A stretch of DNA of 64,000 bases from contig NZ_CAUCSQ010000006.1 in assembly GCF_958445495.1 (NCBI RefSeq), positions 1 to 64,000 of the forward strand. The letters run 5' to 3'. The notes under the pieces are model-generated. The model saw only the letters and a program-made list of their open reading frames with translations. It did no database searches and was not told the DNA's origin. Of this stretch, positions 6,216 to 15,095 are shown piece by piece; position 1 is the stretch's first letter, and every line of letters begins with the position of its first letter. A program made the translations under genes and the position numbers. This DNA is from an uncultured Bacteroides sp. (GTDB taxonomy: Bacteria > Bacteroidota > Bacteroidia > Bacteroidales > Bacteroidaceae).

Positions 6216-7109
6216 TTACTTGATTGTCAATCCTTGAAGTTCCTCCAATGTACCGTTAAACACATTCAAATCCACATCCTCCTCAATGCCGGGAACATTT
6301 CCCACATCCGTATGTTGCCAAAAATCCCATTTTCCCCGATATTTTACGGAATCAACATAATAATGAGCAATCCAATAAGGATATGCATTGAAAACCGAAT
6401 CATCCAGATAACGGGTTTTAAACTTATAGGAAGTATAAAGAATCGGCTTTACTCCATAATGAGACTCTATCCGGTCGAGCCAACGTTTAATGCCAGTCTG
6501 CAACTCCCGTTTGTCTTTCCTTCCGGTCACTTCCACATCAAGGACAGGAGGCAAGTCACCGGCATCCAGCTTTACCGTACGAATAAAAAAGTCAGCCTGT
6601 TTCAGGGCGTCCGTACCTGGAATATAAAAATGATAAGCCCCCCTGATAAATCCGTGACTACGGGCATTGGCAAAATTTACCGAAAAAGCAGTATCGTTAT
6701 GGTCTCCTCCCTCCGTTGCCTTTATAAAAACAAAATGCAAAGGAATGACTGTTTCCCTACTCCGTTGAAGCCTCTGCCAATCAATTTCACCCTGATAATG
6801 AGAAATGTCAATTCCATGAATATCATACCCTGCCGGGATACAAACCCCATATTCCTTTAATCCGTGACAAGGCCGCCAACGATAAGCATAAGGACGGACA
6901 AAGAAATAATAGAAAATAACGGAAAAACAACCTGCAATCACCACTGCCAGAACATTGCGAAACCAAACAGGCATAACACAGCCTATTTTCTTTTGTGCTT
7001 TCTTGGGCACACGGGAAGACTTGGAAGAAAAAGCCGTTCCTTTTCTCCGGGGAGTAGAATTTGTTTTTTTCTTTTGAACAGCAGATAACGGATTGTTATG
7101 TAGCGGCAT
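6216..7109 (-). CDS. GH25 lysozyme-like muramidase, membrane-anchored
   Basis: 297 residues from ATG 7109; the codon before it is a GTG. A basic N terminus (KKKTNSTPRRKGTAFSSKSS) leads to one membrane helix at about 47-70, then the periplasmic GH25 domain. Domain landmarks are GIDISHYQGEIDW near 101-113, FVFIKATEG, RGAYHFYIPGTDALKQADFF and the catalytic acidic pair region PPVLDVEVTG near 187-196. GH25 enzymes cut the MurNAc-GlcNAc bond of peptidoglycan. The uncleaved anchor suggests a cell-wall remodelling role, not secretion. Convergent with prmA. Confidence 0.85.
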   Translation of the reverse strand: MPLHNNPLSAVQKKKTNSTPRRKGTAFSSKSSRVPKKAQKKIGCVMPVWFRNVLAVVIAGCFSVIFYYFFVRPYAYRWRPCHGLKEYGVCIPAGYDIHGIDISHYQGEIDWQRLQRSRETVIPLHFVFIKATEGGDHNDTAFSVNFANARSHGFIRGAYHFYIPGTDALKQADFFIRTVKLDAGDLPPVLDVEVTGRKDKRELQTGIKRWLDRIESHYGVKPILYTSYKFKTRYLDDSVFNAYPYWIAHYYVDSVKYRGKWDFWQHTDVGNVPGIEEDVDLNVFNGTLEELQGLTIK

Positions 7110-7150
7110 CACTTAAATCAGTAAACAGTGAATGATGGACAACAGACGGT

Positions 7151-7210
7151 AAAATAAAACGGTGAACAGCAACCATGCAGATTTTCCGCATGATATCCAC
7201 CGTTCACCGT
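7151..7210 (-). terminator. rho-independent terminator of pfp
   Basis: On the minus strand ACGGTGAAC pairs perfectly with GTTCACCGT and is followed by TTTTATTTT. An inner CATGC/GCATG pair extends the hairpin. Confidence 0.7.
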
Positions 7211-7226
7211 AATTGTTTATCACTTA

Positions 7227-8873
7227 TTATTTAGCTTGTTCCAACTGTAACGTTTTAGTCGGCTGGTCACAAACTTCCGTAGGACCAAAATATTGAATCG
7301 GTCCCGGATATACATAATCCGTTTCGACAGCCCAACGTTCGCGTTGTGCGGCAAAAGCCTTGAAAGGAGCACCATCCAGTTTTACCAATGCTTTCTGGAT
7401 AACCGGTTTCATTTCACCGTGACGGCGTTCCATATTCATCATCATGGTGATAGGTACGCCGCCTGCAATCCATTCGGCGGCAGGAGCAGTCGTATTACGA
7501 ACAGAAGACATATAACCGGTCTTACCGTCGGCAATCAACATAGAAGCCGTATAACCCAAAGAATAACAGTAGTCAGCGTCAAAGTTTGACGGAGCAGCAC
7601 AACGTCCTTCGTAACCGAAGAAATGATGCTGGGCAGCAAATTTACCAACATACTTGCCCTCTTCTTTCCAAGCAGCCAATTTGGTAGCCACCATTTCAGA
7701 CAATAACTTCTCTGTTTCAATCAGAGACACCTGGACATTTCCGTGCGGGTCACGGTCCAAAGTCAACTGACGGGCAACCCCTTCCGGTAAACTTGCATAA
7801 ATGGCAGAATTTTCCGGAGTCAGCTTGCTGATAATATAATCACGCTGGTGAGACTTCTTGATATGAGAGAATTCCTCCGCATTGGCAGCCAGGAAATCAT
7901 TCAACTCGGCAATCAAGCGCTTCATAGCCGGAATAAACTCAACCAACCCTTCAGGAATCAATACAGTCCCGAAGTTGTGTCCCTGTGCGGCACGGTCTGC
8001 CACAACTTTGGCAATATATGTCACGACATCATCCAATGACATATCTTTCGCTTCCACTTCTTCTGAAACGATGCAAACGTTAGGTTGTACCTGCAAAGCA
8101 CATTCCAACGCAATGTGGGACGCCGAACGTCCCATCAATTTGATAAAATGCCAATACTTACGCGCGGAATTACAGTCACGCTGGATATTTCCGATTACTT
8201 CCGCATAAGTCTTGCAAGCAGTATCGAAACCGAAAGAAGTTTCAATCATATCATTCTTCAAGTCGCCGTCAATAGTCTTCGGACAACCGATTACCTGTAC
8301 GCCATAGTTTTTAGCGGCGTAATATTCCGCCAATACGCAAGCATTCGTATTAGAATCATCGCCTCCGATAATAACCAGTGCTTTGATACCCAATTCCTTG
8401 ATAATCTCATACCCCTTCTCGAACTGTTCTTCCTTTTCAAGTTTAGTACGTCCGGAACCGATAATATCAAAACCGCCCGTATTACGGTACTCGTCAATAA
8501 TATCGGCAGTCAGTTCCATATAGTTATGGTCTACCAATCCGCCGGGTCCCAAAATAAATCCGTACAGTTTACTCTCCGGATTCAACTTCTTAATGCCATC
8601 GAACAATCCGGAAATAACATTGTGTCCGCCCGGAGCCTGACCACCGGAAAGGATTACACCTACATTCATGGCGGGAAGGCTGACAGACTCACCTGCCTCG
8701 AATGTAATCAACGGCATTCCATAAGTGTTAGGGAACAACGCTTTGATAGCTTCCTGATCGGCTACAGACTGAGTAGCTGCACCTGTTACGGCTTTAACAG
8801 CTCCTGATGCCAATGCTTTCGGAAGTTTGGGCTGATAAGCAGCCCTTGCGATTTGCAATGCACTTTTAGTCAT
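7227..8873 (-). CDS. pfp: diphosphate--fructose-6-phosphate 1-phosphotransferase
   Basis: 548 residues, the long PPi-dependent phosphofructokinase form that interconverts fructose-6-phosphate and fructose-1,6-bisphosphate with PPi/Pi in place of ATP/ADP, in glycolysis. Motifs seen are the phosphate loop SGGQAPGGHNVI (about 75-86), VIIGGDDSNTNA (about 165-176; the Asp-Asp at this loop is the mark of PPi enzymes), CPKTIDGDL with the catalytic Asp near 200, and KLMGRSASHIAL near 245. It has its own terminator. Bacteroides often carries more than one phosphofructokinase, so the paralogue cannot be named further. Confidence 0.92.
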   Translation of the reverse strand: MTKSALQIARAAYQPKLPKALASGAVKAVTGAATQSVADQEAIKALFPNTYGMPLITFEAGESVSLPAMNVGVILSGGQAPGGHNVISGLFDGIKKLNPESKLYGFILGPGGLVDHNYMELTADIIDEYRNTGGFDIIGSGRTKLEKEEQFEKGYEIIKELGIKALVIIGGDDSNTNACVLAEYYAAKNYGVQVIGCPKTIDGDLKNDMIETSFGFDTACKTYAEVIGNIQRDCNSARKYWHFIKLMGRSASHIALECALQVQPNVCIVSEEVEAKDMSLDDVVTYIAKVVADRAAQGHNFGTVLIPEGLVEFIPAMKRLIAELNDFLAANAEEFSHIKKSHQRDYIISKLTPENSAIYASLPEGVARQLTLDRDPHGNVQVSLIETEKLLSEMVATKLAAWKEEGKYVGKFAAQHHFFGYEGRCAAPSNFDADYCYSLGYTASMLIADGKTGYMSSVRNTTAPAAEWIAGGVPITMMMNMERRHGEMKPVIQKALVKLDGAPFKAFAAQRERWAVETDYVYPGPIQYFGPTEVCDQPTKTLQLEQAK

Positions 8874-9119
8874 TTTCTTTATTTTTTATTTAAAGGTGTT
8901 AGTAAGTTTCCTGTCAAACTTGAAAAGCGTTGCAAATTTCGCATTTTTCCGTGAATTATAAAAGAGAAGACCGTTTTTATTTTTCGCCTTCATTACAAAG
9001 AAGGCAGAGGAAACAGAGCGTTTACAAACAGACAATATCATCCGGCATATCAAAGATTTCCGTAAATATTCAGTATCCGTAACCCCTGCATCCTCTGTGG
9101 TAAAACCGGAAAAAAAGGA

Positions 9120-10493
9120 TTATTGTTTCCAGCCGCCTCCGAGCGCCTTATAAAGCTGTACGACAGCAATCAGTTCATCCCTCATAGCATTACTCAGACT
9201 AATCTGGGCGTCAAAATACTCACGCTGCGCATCCAACACATCCAGATAATTAATAACTCCGTTGATGTATTGAAGCTGTGCCAAATCCATATAACTTTTA
9301 GCCGAACGCTCCAGGTTATTGCGCAATTCGTACACCTCCTTTATCTTGTTAAAATTCACAATCGAATTATGCACCTCCTTAAACGCCGTCAATACGGACT
9401 TTTCATAATTATGTACCTCGGCTTCATAAGCCGCCTTCTTCGCCTTCAACGCTGCCCGATTCTTTCCCCAGCCAAAAATAGGAGTCAGCAGAGCCCCCTC
9501 CATAATCGCATAAGGAGACTTCAACAGTTCGGACAGATAAGTACTCTCCGTTCCAAAACCACCGGTCAGCGCAATACGCGGGAACATATTCGTATAAGCC
9601 ACCCCCACTTTCGCATTGGCGGCAATCAACTTCTGTTCCGCCTGGCGAATGTCCGGACGGCGTTCCAACAAAGTAGAAGGCAGGCCTACCGGAAGAGTCT
9701 CCGGGAAGTTAAACTCCTGGAGCAAACGAGAACGGGCAATACGGTTGGGATACTCTCCGGCAAGAAAAGCAATGTCATTTTCCTTCAAAGAAATTTTTCG
9801 TTCCAAATCCGGAACCAAAGTAGCTGTACGTGCCAATTCCACCTGCGCCTGACGATAAGAAGTCTCCGAGGTCAACCCTCCGGCAAAACGGATACGTGCC
9901 AGACGAACCCCCTCCTCACGGGCTTTCAATGTCTGCTTAACAATATCCAGCTCCGTATCCAGGGCCACCAATTCGTAATACGCTTGCGCCACTTCCGCCA
10001 CGATAGTCATCCGGAGTGCACGCTGTGCTTCAATCGACTGCAAATATTCAGCGATACTCGCCGCTCTCCCCCATCGCAAATTCCCCCAAAGGTCAAGTTC
10101 CCACGAAACAAGGAACTGCGCTTCGAAAGTATCCTCTCTCTTGAAGTCGTCCCCCCCATGATTTATCAACTCGCGTTCCGCTGATATTTTCCCACTAATA
10201 TCGGGAAGCAACGCAGCGGTAGAAATCCGTTTCTGTGCCGCCATTTCTTTCACGCGGGCTGCGGCAATCAACATATCCTTGTTATGTTCCAAAGCACGTT
10301 CAATAAGGCTGCGGAGAGTAGAATCCGTATAAATATCTTTCCAATCCTGCTCTCCGAAACTGGCAGAATCCTGCCGGCTCGCCAAGCTGTCGGGCAGATG
10401 AAGTTCAGGACGGACATACCCCTTCCCCACTTTACAAGAAGTGAATATTCCTGCAAACAGCAGGAGAACAATATATATTTTTTTTCGTTTCAT
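9120..10493 (-). CDS. outer-membrane efflux lipoprotein, OprM/NodT family
   Basis: 457 residues with a lipobox (LLLFAGIFTSC, Cys 20), then the TolC/OprM repeated helical hairpins. LERRPDIRQAEQKLIAANAKVGVAYTNMFPRIALTG, split here only for length by position (about 275-310), is the classical second-repeat landmark of this family. It would form the outer-membrane duct of the tripartite pump made with the two upstream genes; its start shares a base with the end of the RND gene. It ends the operon; no clear terminator was found before 9000. Confidence 0.9.
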   Translation of the reverse strand: MKRKKIYIVLLLFAGIFTSCKVGKGYVRPELHLPDSLASRQDSASFGEQDWKDIYTDSTLRSLIERALEHNKDMLIAAARVKEMAAQKRISTAALLPDISGKISAERELINHGGDDFKREDTFEAQFLVSWELDLWGNLRWGRAASIAEYLQSIEAQRALRMTIVAEVAQAYYELVALDTELDIVKQTLKAREEGVRLARIRFAGGLTSETSYRQAQVELARTATLVPDLERKISLKENDIAFLAGEYPNRIARSRLLQEFNFPETLPVGLPSTLLERRPDIRQAEQKLIAANAKVGVAYTNMFPRIALTGGFGTESTYLSELLKSPYAIMEGALLTPIFGWGKNRAALKAKKAAYEAEVHNYEKSVLTAFKEVHNSIVNFNKIKEVYELRNNLERSAKSYMDLAQLQYINGVINYLDVLDAQREYFDAQISLSNAMRDELIAVVQLYKALGGGWKQ

Positions 10494-13400
10494 CAGTTCC
10501 TATGTTTTAAAATTTTCGACTTTGTCTTATACACCATCACAAAGAAGAAAGGCACGAGGATAATACCGAATACAATGGCAAATATCATTCCGAAGAACAC
10601 TCCCGTACCGATTGCCTGGCGGCTTGCCGACCCCGGACCGCTTGCCAATACCATCGGAAGCATGCCGAGCACGAATGCAAGAGACGTCATCAAAATCGGC
10701 CGGAAACGTAATCTTGCCGCATAAATGGCAGACTGAATCAGGTCTTCCCCTTTATCCACCTGAATTTTGGCAAACTCCACAATCAGGATAGCATTCTTTG
10801 CCGCCAGCCCGACCAGCATCACCAATCCAATCTGGAAATACACATCATTTTCCAGTCCGCACACCCAGACACCCAGGTAAGCCCCCAATGCCGCCACCGG
10901 CAAAGAAAGCAATACGGCAATAGGAACTGTCCAGCTTTCATATTGTGCGGCAAGGAAAAGGAATACAAACAAGAATACCAGTGCCAGCACCATACCGGTC
11001 TGGCCTCCCGCCTGTTTTTCCTGATAGGAAAGCCCGCTCCACTCCAGTCCGATGTTATCGGGAAGATGCTCCCTCGCAATCTGTTCCATGATTTCCATCG
11101 CTTGTCCCGAACTGTATCCCTGTGCAGCAGCTCCGCGAATCACGGCGGTAGTAAACATATTAAAACGCTTGATACTTCCCGGCCCCGTAGTATATGATGC
11201 GTTCCCTAAAGACGTCAGCGGAACCATCGCCCCATTGGAAGCCTTTACGAAAAACAAGTTGATGTTATCTTTATGTTCGCGATAAGGAGCCTCCGCCTGG
11301 ATATATACTTTATATATACGGTTAAACATATTGAAATCATTCACATACACCGAACCCGTATAAGCCTTCATCGTAGAGAACACATCCGCCAAAGGAACCC
11401 CCAGCATTTTCACCTTATCCCGATCCACATCAAAATAAAGCTGCGGAATTTCCGATTGCAAAGACGAAGACAATCCGGTCAGTTCCTTACGTTTGGAAGC
11501 ATAATACATCAATGTATCGGCCGCATCCACCAGATTGTCGAAAGTAGCCTCCCCGCGAGCCTCCAACTGCATTTCGAAACCTCCGGAACTACCCAATCCC
11601 GGTATCACCGGAGGAGTGGACAAATAAACCTTACATTCCGGATACTCCTTGAAATGTTCTTCCACCGTATCCATAATCTTCTCGATAGTAGTACTCTTCC
11701 GTTCCTCCCAAGGCTTTAAAATAACAGTCAGTTCGGAACGGGCCTGATTACTGCCGACACGCGGACTGCTTCCCGTAACATTCTGTACGTATTCAATGAA
11801 AGGATTCTTTTCCAGATAAGCTATGGCACGGTTCGTAACGGCACGGGTACGTTCCAACGTCGCCCCCTCCGGCAATTCAAGCTCAACCTTGAAATACCCC
11901 TGGTCTTCCACCGGCAGAAAGCTGGTAGGAATCATGCGATGAATCAGCAAGATAGCAATCAGTACCATCCCGAAAGCGCTCAAAACCCGGCGGGGATGCT
12001 TGATTGTACGGGTCACGGCAGCCACATACTTATTACTTCCGATACCCAGCCATTCATTAATCTTCCTGAAAACGATATTTTTCTTTTTTCCGCCATCCGG
12101 CTTCAAAATCAGCGAACACATCACAGGGCTCAAGGTTAAAGCGACCACTGTGGAAATAAGTACGGATACAACAATCGTCACCGTAAACTGACGATACAAC
12201 TGTCCTGTAATCCCACTCAGGAAACTAACCGGGACAAACACCGCAGCCAACACCAGTGAAGTGGCAATCAAAGCGCTTGCCAACCCGTCCATAGCCTTCT
12301 TCGTCGCCTCGTAAGGACTCAAATGCTCCGTTTCCATAATATGCTCCACACCTTCCACGACCACAATCGCATCGTCCACAACGATACCGATGGCAAGAAT
12401 CAGTCCGAGCAAAGTCAAAATATTCAAAGAAAAACCGAATATCAGCATGAATCCGAAAGTACCAATCAACGATATAGGCACCGCCACTACCGGAATCAAC
12501 GTCGCACGCCAACTCTGCAAAGACAGATATACCACCAGAACCACCAGGACCAACGCTTCAAACAACGTCTTATACACCTCATGGATAGATTCGGAAATAT
12601 AAGTCGTCATATCAAACGGAACCTCATAACTCAAGCCCTCCGGAAAGTTCTCGCTGATTTCGTCCATCGCCTCTTTCACCCTTTCGGCAACTTCCATCGC
12701 ATTAGCACCCGGCAACATATAAATGGCAAGCACAGCGGCATTTTCACCGTTAATTCCACTCTCCGTATTATATGAAGAAGCCTCCAACGACACACGCGCC
12801 ACATCTTTCAACCGGATTATGGAACCGTTGGTATTAGCGCGTACCACAATATCCTCAAACTGTCCCACCGTCGAAAGACGTCCCTGTGTAGTGATAGGAA
12901 TAGTAATATCCAATCCCTCTACCGGCTGTTGCCCTAACACCCCTGCCGCCGATTCACGGTTCTGGTCCTTCAAAGCATTCTGTAAATCCTGTACGGTGAG
13001 CCCGAAATTCGCCAGCTTGTCAGGCTGTGCCCATATCTGCATGGCATAATAACGGCTGCCGACATTAGAAACACGCCCCACACCCGGAATACGGCGAATC
13101 ACGTCAAGCACATTAATCGTAGCGAAATTACTCAGGTAAATCTCGTCAAATTTCGGGTCAGTAGAAGTCAGACAGATTGTCATCAACTGGCTGGGCGCCT
13201 GTTTTTCCACAGAAATACCGTTCTGAATCACTTCCGCCGGAAGACGGGACTCCGCCAGTTTCACACGATTCTGAATCTCAACCGCAGCCAAGTCCGGGTC
13301 AGCCGACACATCAAAGGTAACCGTCGCCGAGAAACCTCCGGAATTGGAACTGTTCGATTCCATATAAAGCATCCCCGGCGTACCGTTGATTTCCTGTTCA

Positions 13401-13597
13401 ATAGGAGTAGCTACCGCCTGAGATACGGTCAGCGCACTGGCACCCGGATAAGAAGCGCTGATTTTTACCACCGGAGGGGTAATTTGCGGATATTGGTCTA
13501 TCGGAAGCATCGTCAGACCGATAATTCCGATAATCACGATTACGATAGAGATAACAGCCGAGAAAACCGGCCTGTCTATAAAAAAAGTCACTTTCAT
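10493..13597 (-). CDS. RND efflux transporter, AcrB/HAE1 family
   Basis: 1034 residues, the usual length of HAE1 pumps. Twelve membrane helices in two halves with two large periplasmic loops. The TM4 proton-relay pair is intact (AIGIVVDDAIVVVEGVEH, Asp-Asp near 408-409). The pore motif GLSYQEKQAGGQTG precedes TM7. It is a proton-driven exporter of hydrophobic or amphiphilic compounds, probably drugs or bile salts; the substrate cannot be read from sequence. Middle gene of the MFP-RND-OMF operon, 19 bases after the adaptor gene. It differs from the two RND proteins at 18-26 kb, which have Asp-Asn in TM4. Confidence 0.95.
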   Translation of the reverse strand: MKVTFFIDRPVFSAVISIVIVIIGIIGLTMLPIDQYPQITPPVVKISASYPGASALTVSQAVATPIEQEINGTPGMLYMESNSSNSGGFSATVTFDVSADPDLAAVEIQNRVKLAESRLPAEVIQNGISVEKQAPSQLMTICLTSTDPKFDEIYLSNFATINVLDVIRRIPGVGRVSNVGSRYYAMQIWAQPDKLANFGLTVQDLQNALKDQNRESAAGVLGQQPVEGLDITIPITTQGRLSTVGQFEDIVVRANTNGSIIRLKDVARVSLEASSYNTESGINGENAAVLAIYMLPGANAMEVAERVKEAMDEISENFPEGLSYEVPFDMTTYISESIHEVYKTLFEALVLVVLVVYLSLQSWRATLIPVVAVPISLIGTFGFMLIFGFSLNILTLLGLILAIGIVVDDAIVVVEGVEHIMETEHLSPYEATKKAMDGLASALIATSLVLAAVFVPVSFLSGITGQLYRQFTVTIVVSVLISTVVALTLSPVMCSLILKPDGGKKKNIVFRKINEWLGIGSNKYVAAVTRTIKHPRRVLSAFGMVLIAILLIHRMIPTSFLPVEDQGYFKVELELPEGATLERTRAVTNRAIAYLEKNPFIEYVQNVTGSSPRVGSNQARSELTVILKPWEERKSTTIEKIMDTVEEHFKEYPECKVYLSTPPVIPGLGSSGGFEMQLEARGEATFDNLVDAADTLMYYASKRKELTGLSSSLQSEIPQLYFDVDRDKVKMLGVPLADVFSTMKAYTGSVYVNDFNMFNRIYKVYIQAEAPYREHKDNINLFFVKASNGAMVPLTSLGNASYTTGPGSIKRFNMFTTAVIRGAAAQGYSSGQAMEIMEQIAREHLPDNIGLEWSGLSYQEKQAGGQTGMVLALVFLFVFLFLAAQYESWTVPIAVLLSLPVAALGAYLGVWVCGLENDVYFQIGLVMLVGLAAKNAILIVEFAKIQVDKGEDLIQSAIYAARLRFRPILMTSLAFVLGMLPMVLASGPGSASRQAIGTGVFFGMIFAIVFGIILVPFFFVMVYKTKSKILKHRN

Positions 13598-13616
13598 CGC
13601 TTATTCTCCTTTCGCG

Positions 13617-14813
13617 TTATCTTTCATTACCAGCTGCAGCATCTTCCTCCTCTTCCGGTTTGACGGCACGTATCTTCATACCCGGCGTCAGTTTATGGAA
13701 GCCTTCCACGACAACCTTCTCGCCCCATGCCAATCCTCTTTCCACCACGACATTATTGCCTACCTCCGGTCCCAGCTCGATAAACCGTTTCTCTACCGTA
13801 CTGTCCCTGCGCATGGCGTAAATATACGCCCCGCCTTTTTCAATCGTGACAGCCTTCATCGGAACAACCAGTGCGCCTTCGCGGACATCCAGCAACAGTT
13901 TCACTTTTGTAAACTGTCCCGGCAATAACACCTGCTTGGGATTAGGCATCTCCGCACGCACGGAAAAAGTACCCGTCTGCGGGTCCACCTGCGGTTCGGC
14001 GAAGTCCACATAACCCTTATGGGGATAAACAGTATTGTCCGCCAATGTAATCGTAATGTTCGGCTGCCAAGAACGGGTAGAATCCTGCTGGCCCAGATTG
14101 ATATTCCTTTCCTTACTTTTCAGATAATCGAGTGCCGTCATGTTGAAATCGACCAATACCGTGTCACTCTTCACGATAGTGGCAAGCAGGGATTTTCCTC
14201 CGGGACCCACCAAAGTACCCAAATCCACATTTCGTTCACTGATGTGCCCCGACAAAGGAGAACGGACAATGGTATAGCCCAATTCAAGTTCAGCCTGCGC
14301 CAAATCCGCCTCACTCATAGCCACTGTCGCTACGGCGCTCTCATAAGCAGCCTCAGCATTGTCCAAATCCAACTGGCTTGCAGCATTCTGCTCAAACAGC
14401 GGACGAATACGTTTCAAGTCACGTTCCGCCTTCAACGCCTGCGCCTCGTCCTTCTTCAACTGCGCCCTGGCCTTATCGGCCTTTGCCCGATACTGGTCCT
14501 GATTGATAACAAACAACACCTGGTTTTTATTCACATACGTACCTTCGGCAAAAAGCATATTCTCCAAATAACCTTCCACCCTGGCACGCACTTCGACGAA
14601 CTGCTGGGCACGAATCCGCCCTACATATTCCCCGTATATTTCCACATCGTCTTTCACTACCGGTTCTACAATAACTGTCGGCATCTCCGGGACAGGCTTC
14701 TGAGGCCGGGTCAGTATCCAATATACGCCTAAGACAATTACCATACAGATTATAGCAGCAATGGTTCTCTTTCTCCTCAGTTTCAACTCATGTTTCGAAA
14801 AGAATAATCTCAT
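13617..14813 (-). CDS. efflux periplasmic adaptor, AcrA family
   Basis: 398 residues with one N-terminal membrane helix (about 17-34), no lipobox, then the membrane-fusion-protein order: lipoyl half-motif (VEVRARVEGYLENMLFAEGT near 80-100), a helical hairpin with Ala/Gln/Glu-rich repeats (about 115-175), the second lipoyl half (YTIVRSPLSGHISERNVDLG) and the beta-barrel (LPGQFTKVKLLL). It bridges the RND pump and the OprM-like duct. First gene of the operon; a promoter box lies at 14878-14885. No regulator gene is adjacent. Confidence 0.93.
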   Translation of the reverse strand: MRLFFSKHELKLRRKRTIAAIICMVIVLGVYWILTRPQKPVPEMPTVIVEPVVKDDVEIYGEYVGRIRAQQFVEVRARVEGYLENMLFAEGTYVNKNQVLFVINQDQYRAKADKARAQLKKDEAQALKAERDLKRIRPLFEQNAASQLDLDNAEAAYESAVATVAMSEADLAQAELELGYTIVRSPLSGHISERNVDLGTLVGPGGKSLLATIVKSDTVLVDFNMTALDYLKSKERNINLGQQDSTRSWQPNITITLADNTVYPHKGYVDFAEPQVDPQTGTFSVRAEMPNPKQVLLPGQFTKVKLLLDVREGALVVPMKAVTIEKGGAYIYAMRRDSTVEKRFIELGPEVGNNVVVERGLAWGEKVVVEGFHKLTPGMKIRAVKPEEEEDAAAGNER

Positions 14814-14877
14814 ATCGAATCTTACTTAATTAATTTAACTTATGTTTGTTATACCCACGATTGTACAATTTGTATGC

Positions 14878-14885
14878 CAAAATTA
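14878..14885 (-). promoter_or_regulatory. -7 promoter box of the RND operon (TAATTTTG)
   Basis: Exact TAnnTTTG match on the minus strand, 65 bases upstream of the adaptor ATG. A TTTG at 14914-14911 could be a -33 element but its spacing (25 bases) is longer than usual. Confidence 0.5.
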
Positions 14886-15051
14886 CTCATTTTTATTATT
14901 CGCTAATAATCAAAGCCTTATATTTTTTCTTTCCTCCCCATACAAACGGACAGATGGGGAACAAAGCGAAAATATGTAGAATTAATCTACATTTCCAACT
15001 TTTGGAACATTTTTTTCAATTCCCATTTCAACAACTAAACAAATTATCCCC

Positions 15052-15059
15052 TACATTTG
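15052..15059 (+). promoter_or_regulatory. -7 promoter box TACATTTG
   Basis: Exact TAnnTTTG match 36 bases before the patatin-gene ATG at 15096. It also argues against translation starting at the TTG at 15057, which is inside the box. Confidence 0.55.
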
Positions 15060-15095
15060 TATTATAATATACAATCAACACCAGACCATGTTCCA

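Noticed and set aside
8915..8936. Possible pfp promoter (CAAGTTTG with TTTG upstream)
   Set aside because: The spacing between the two elements is only 10 bases, too short for this promoter class.
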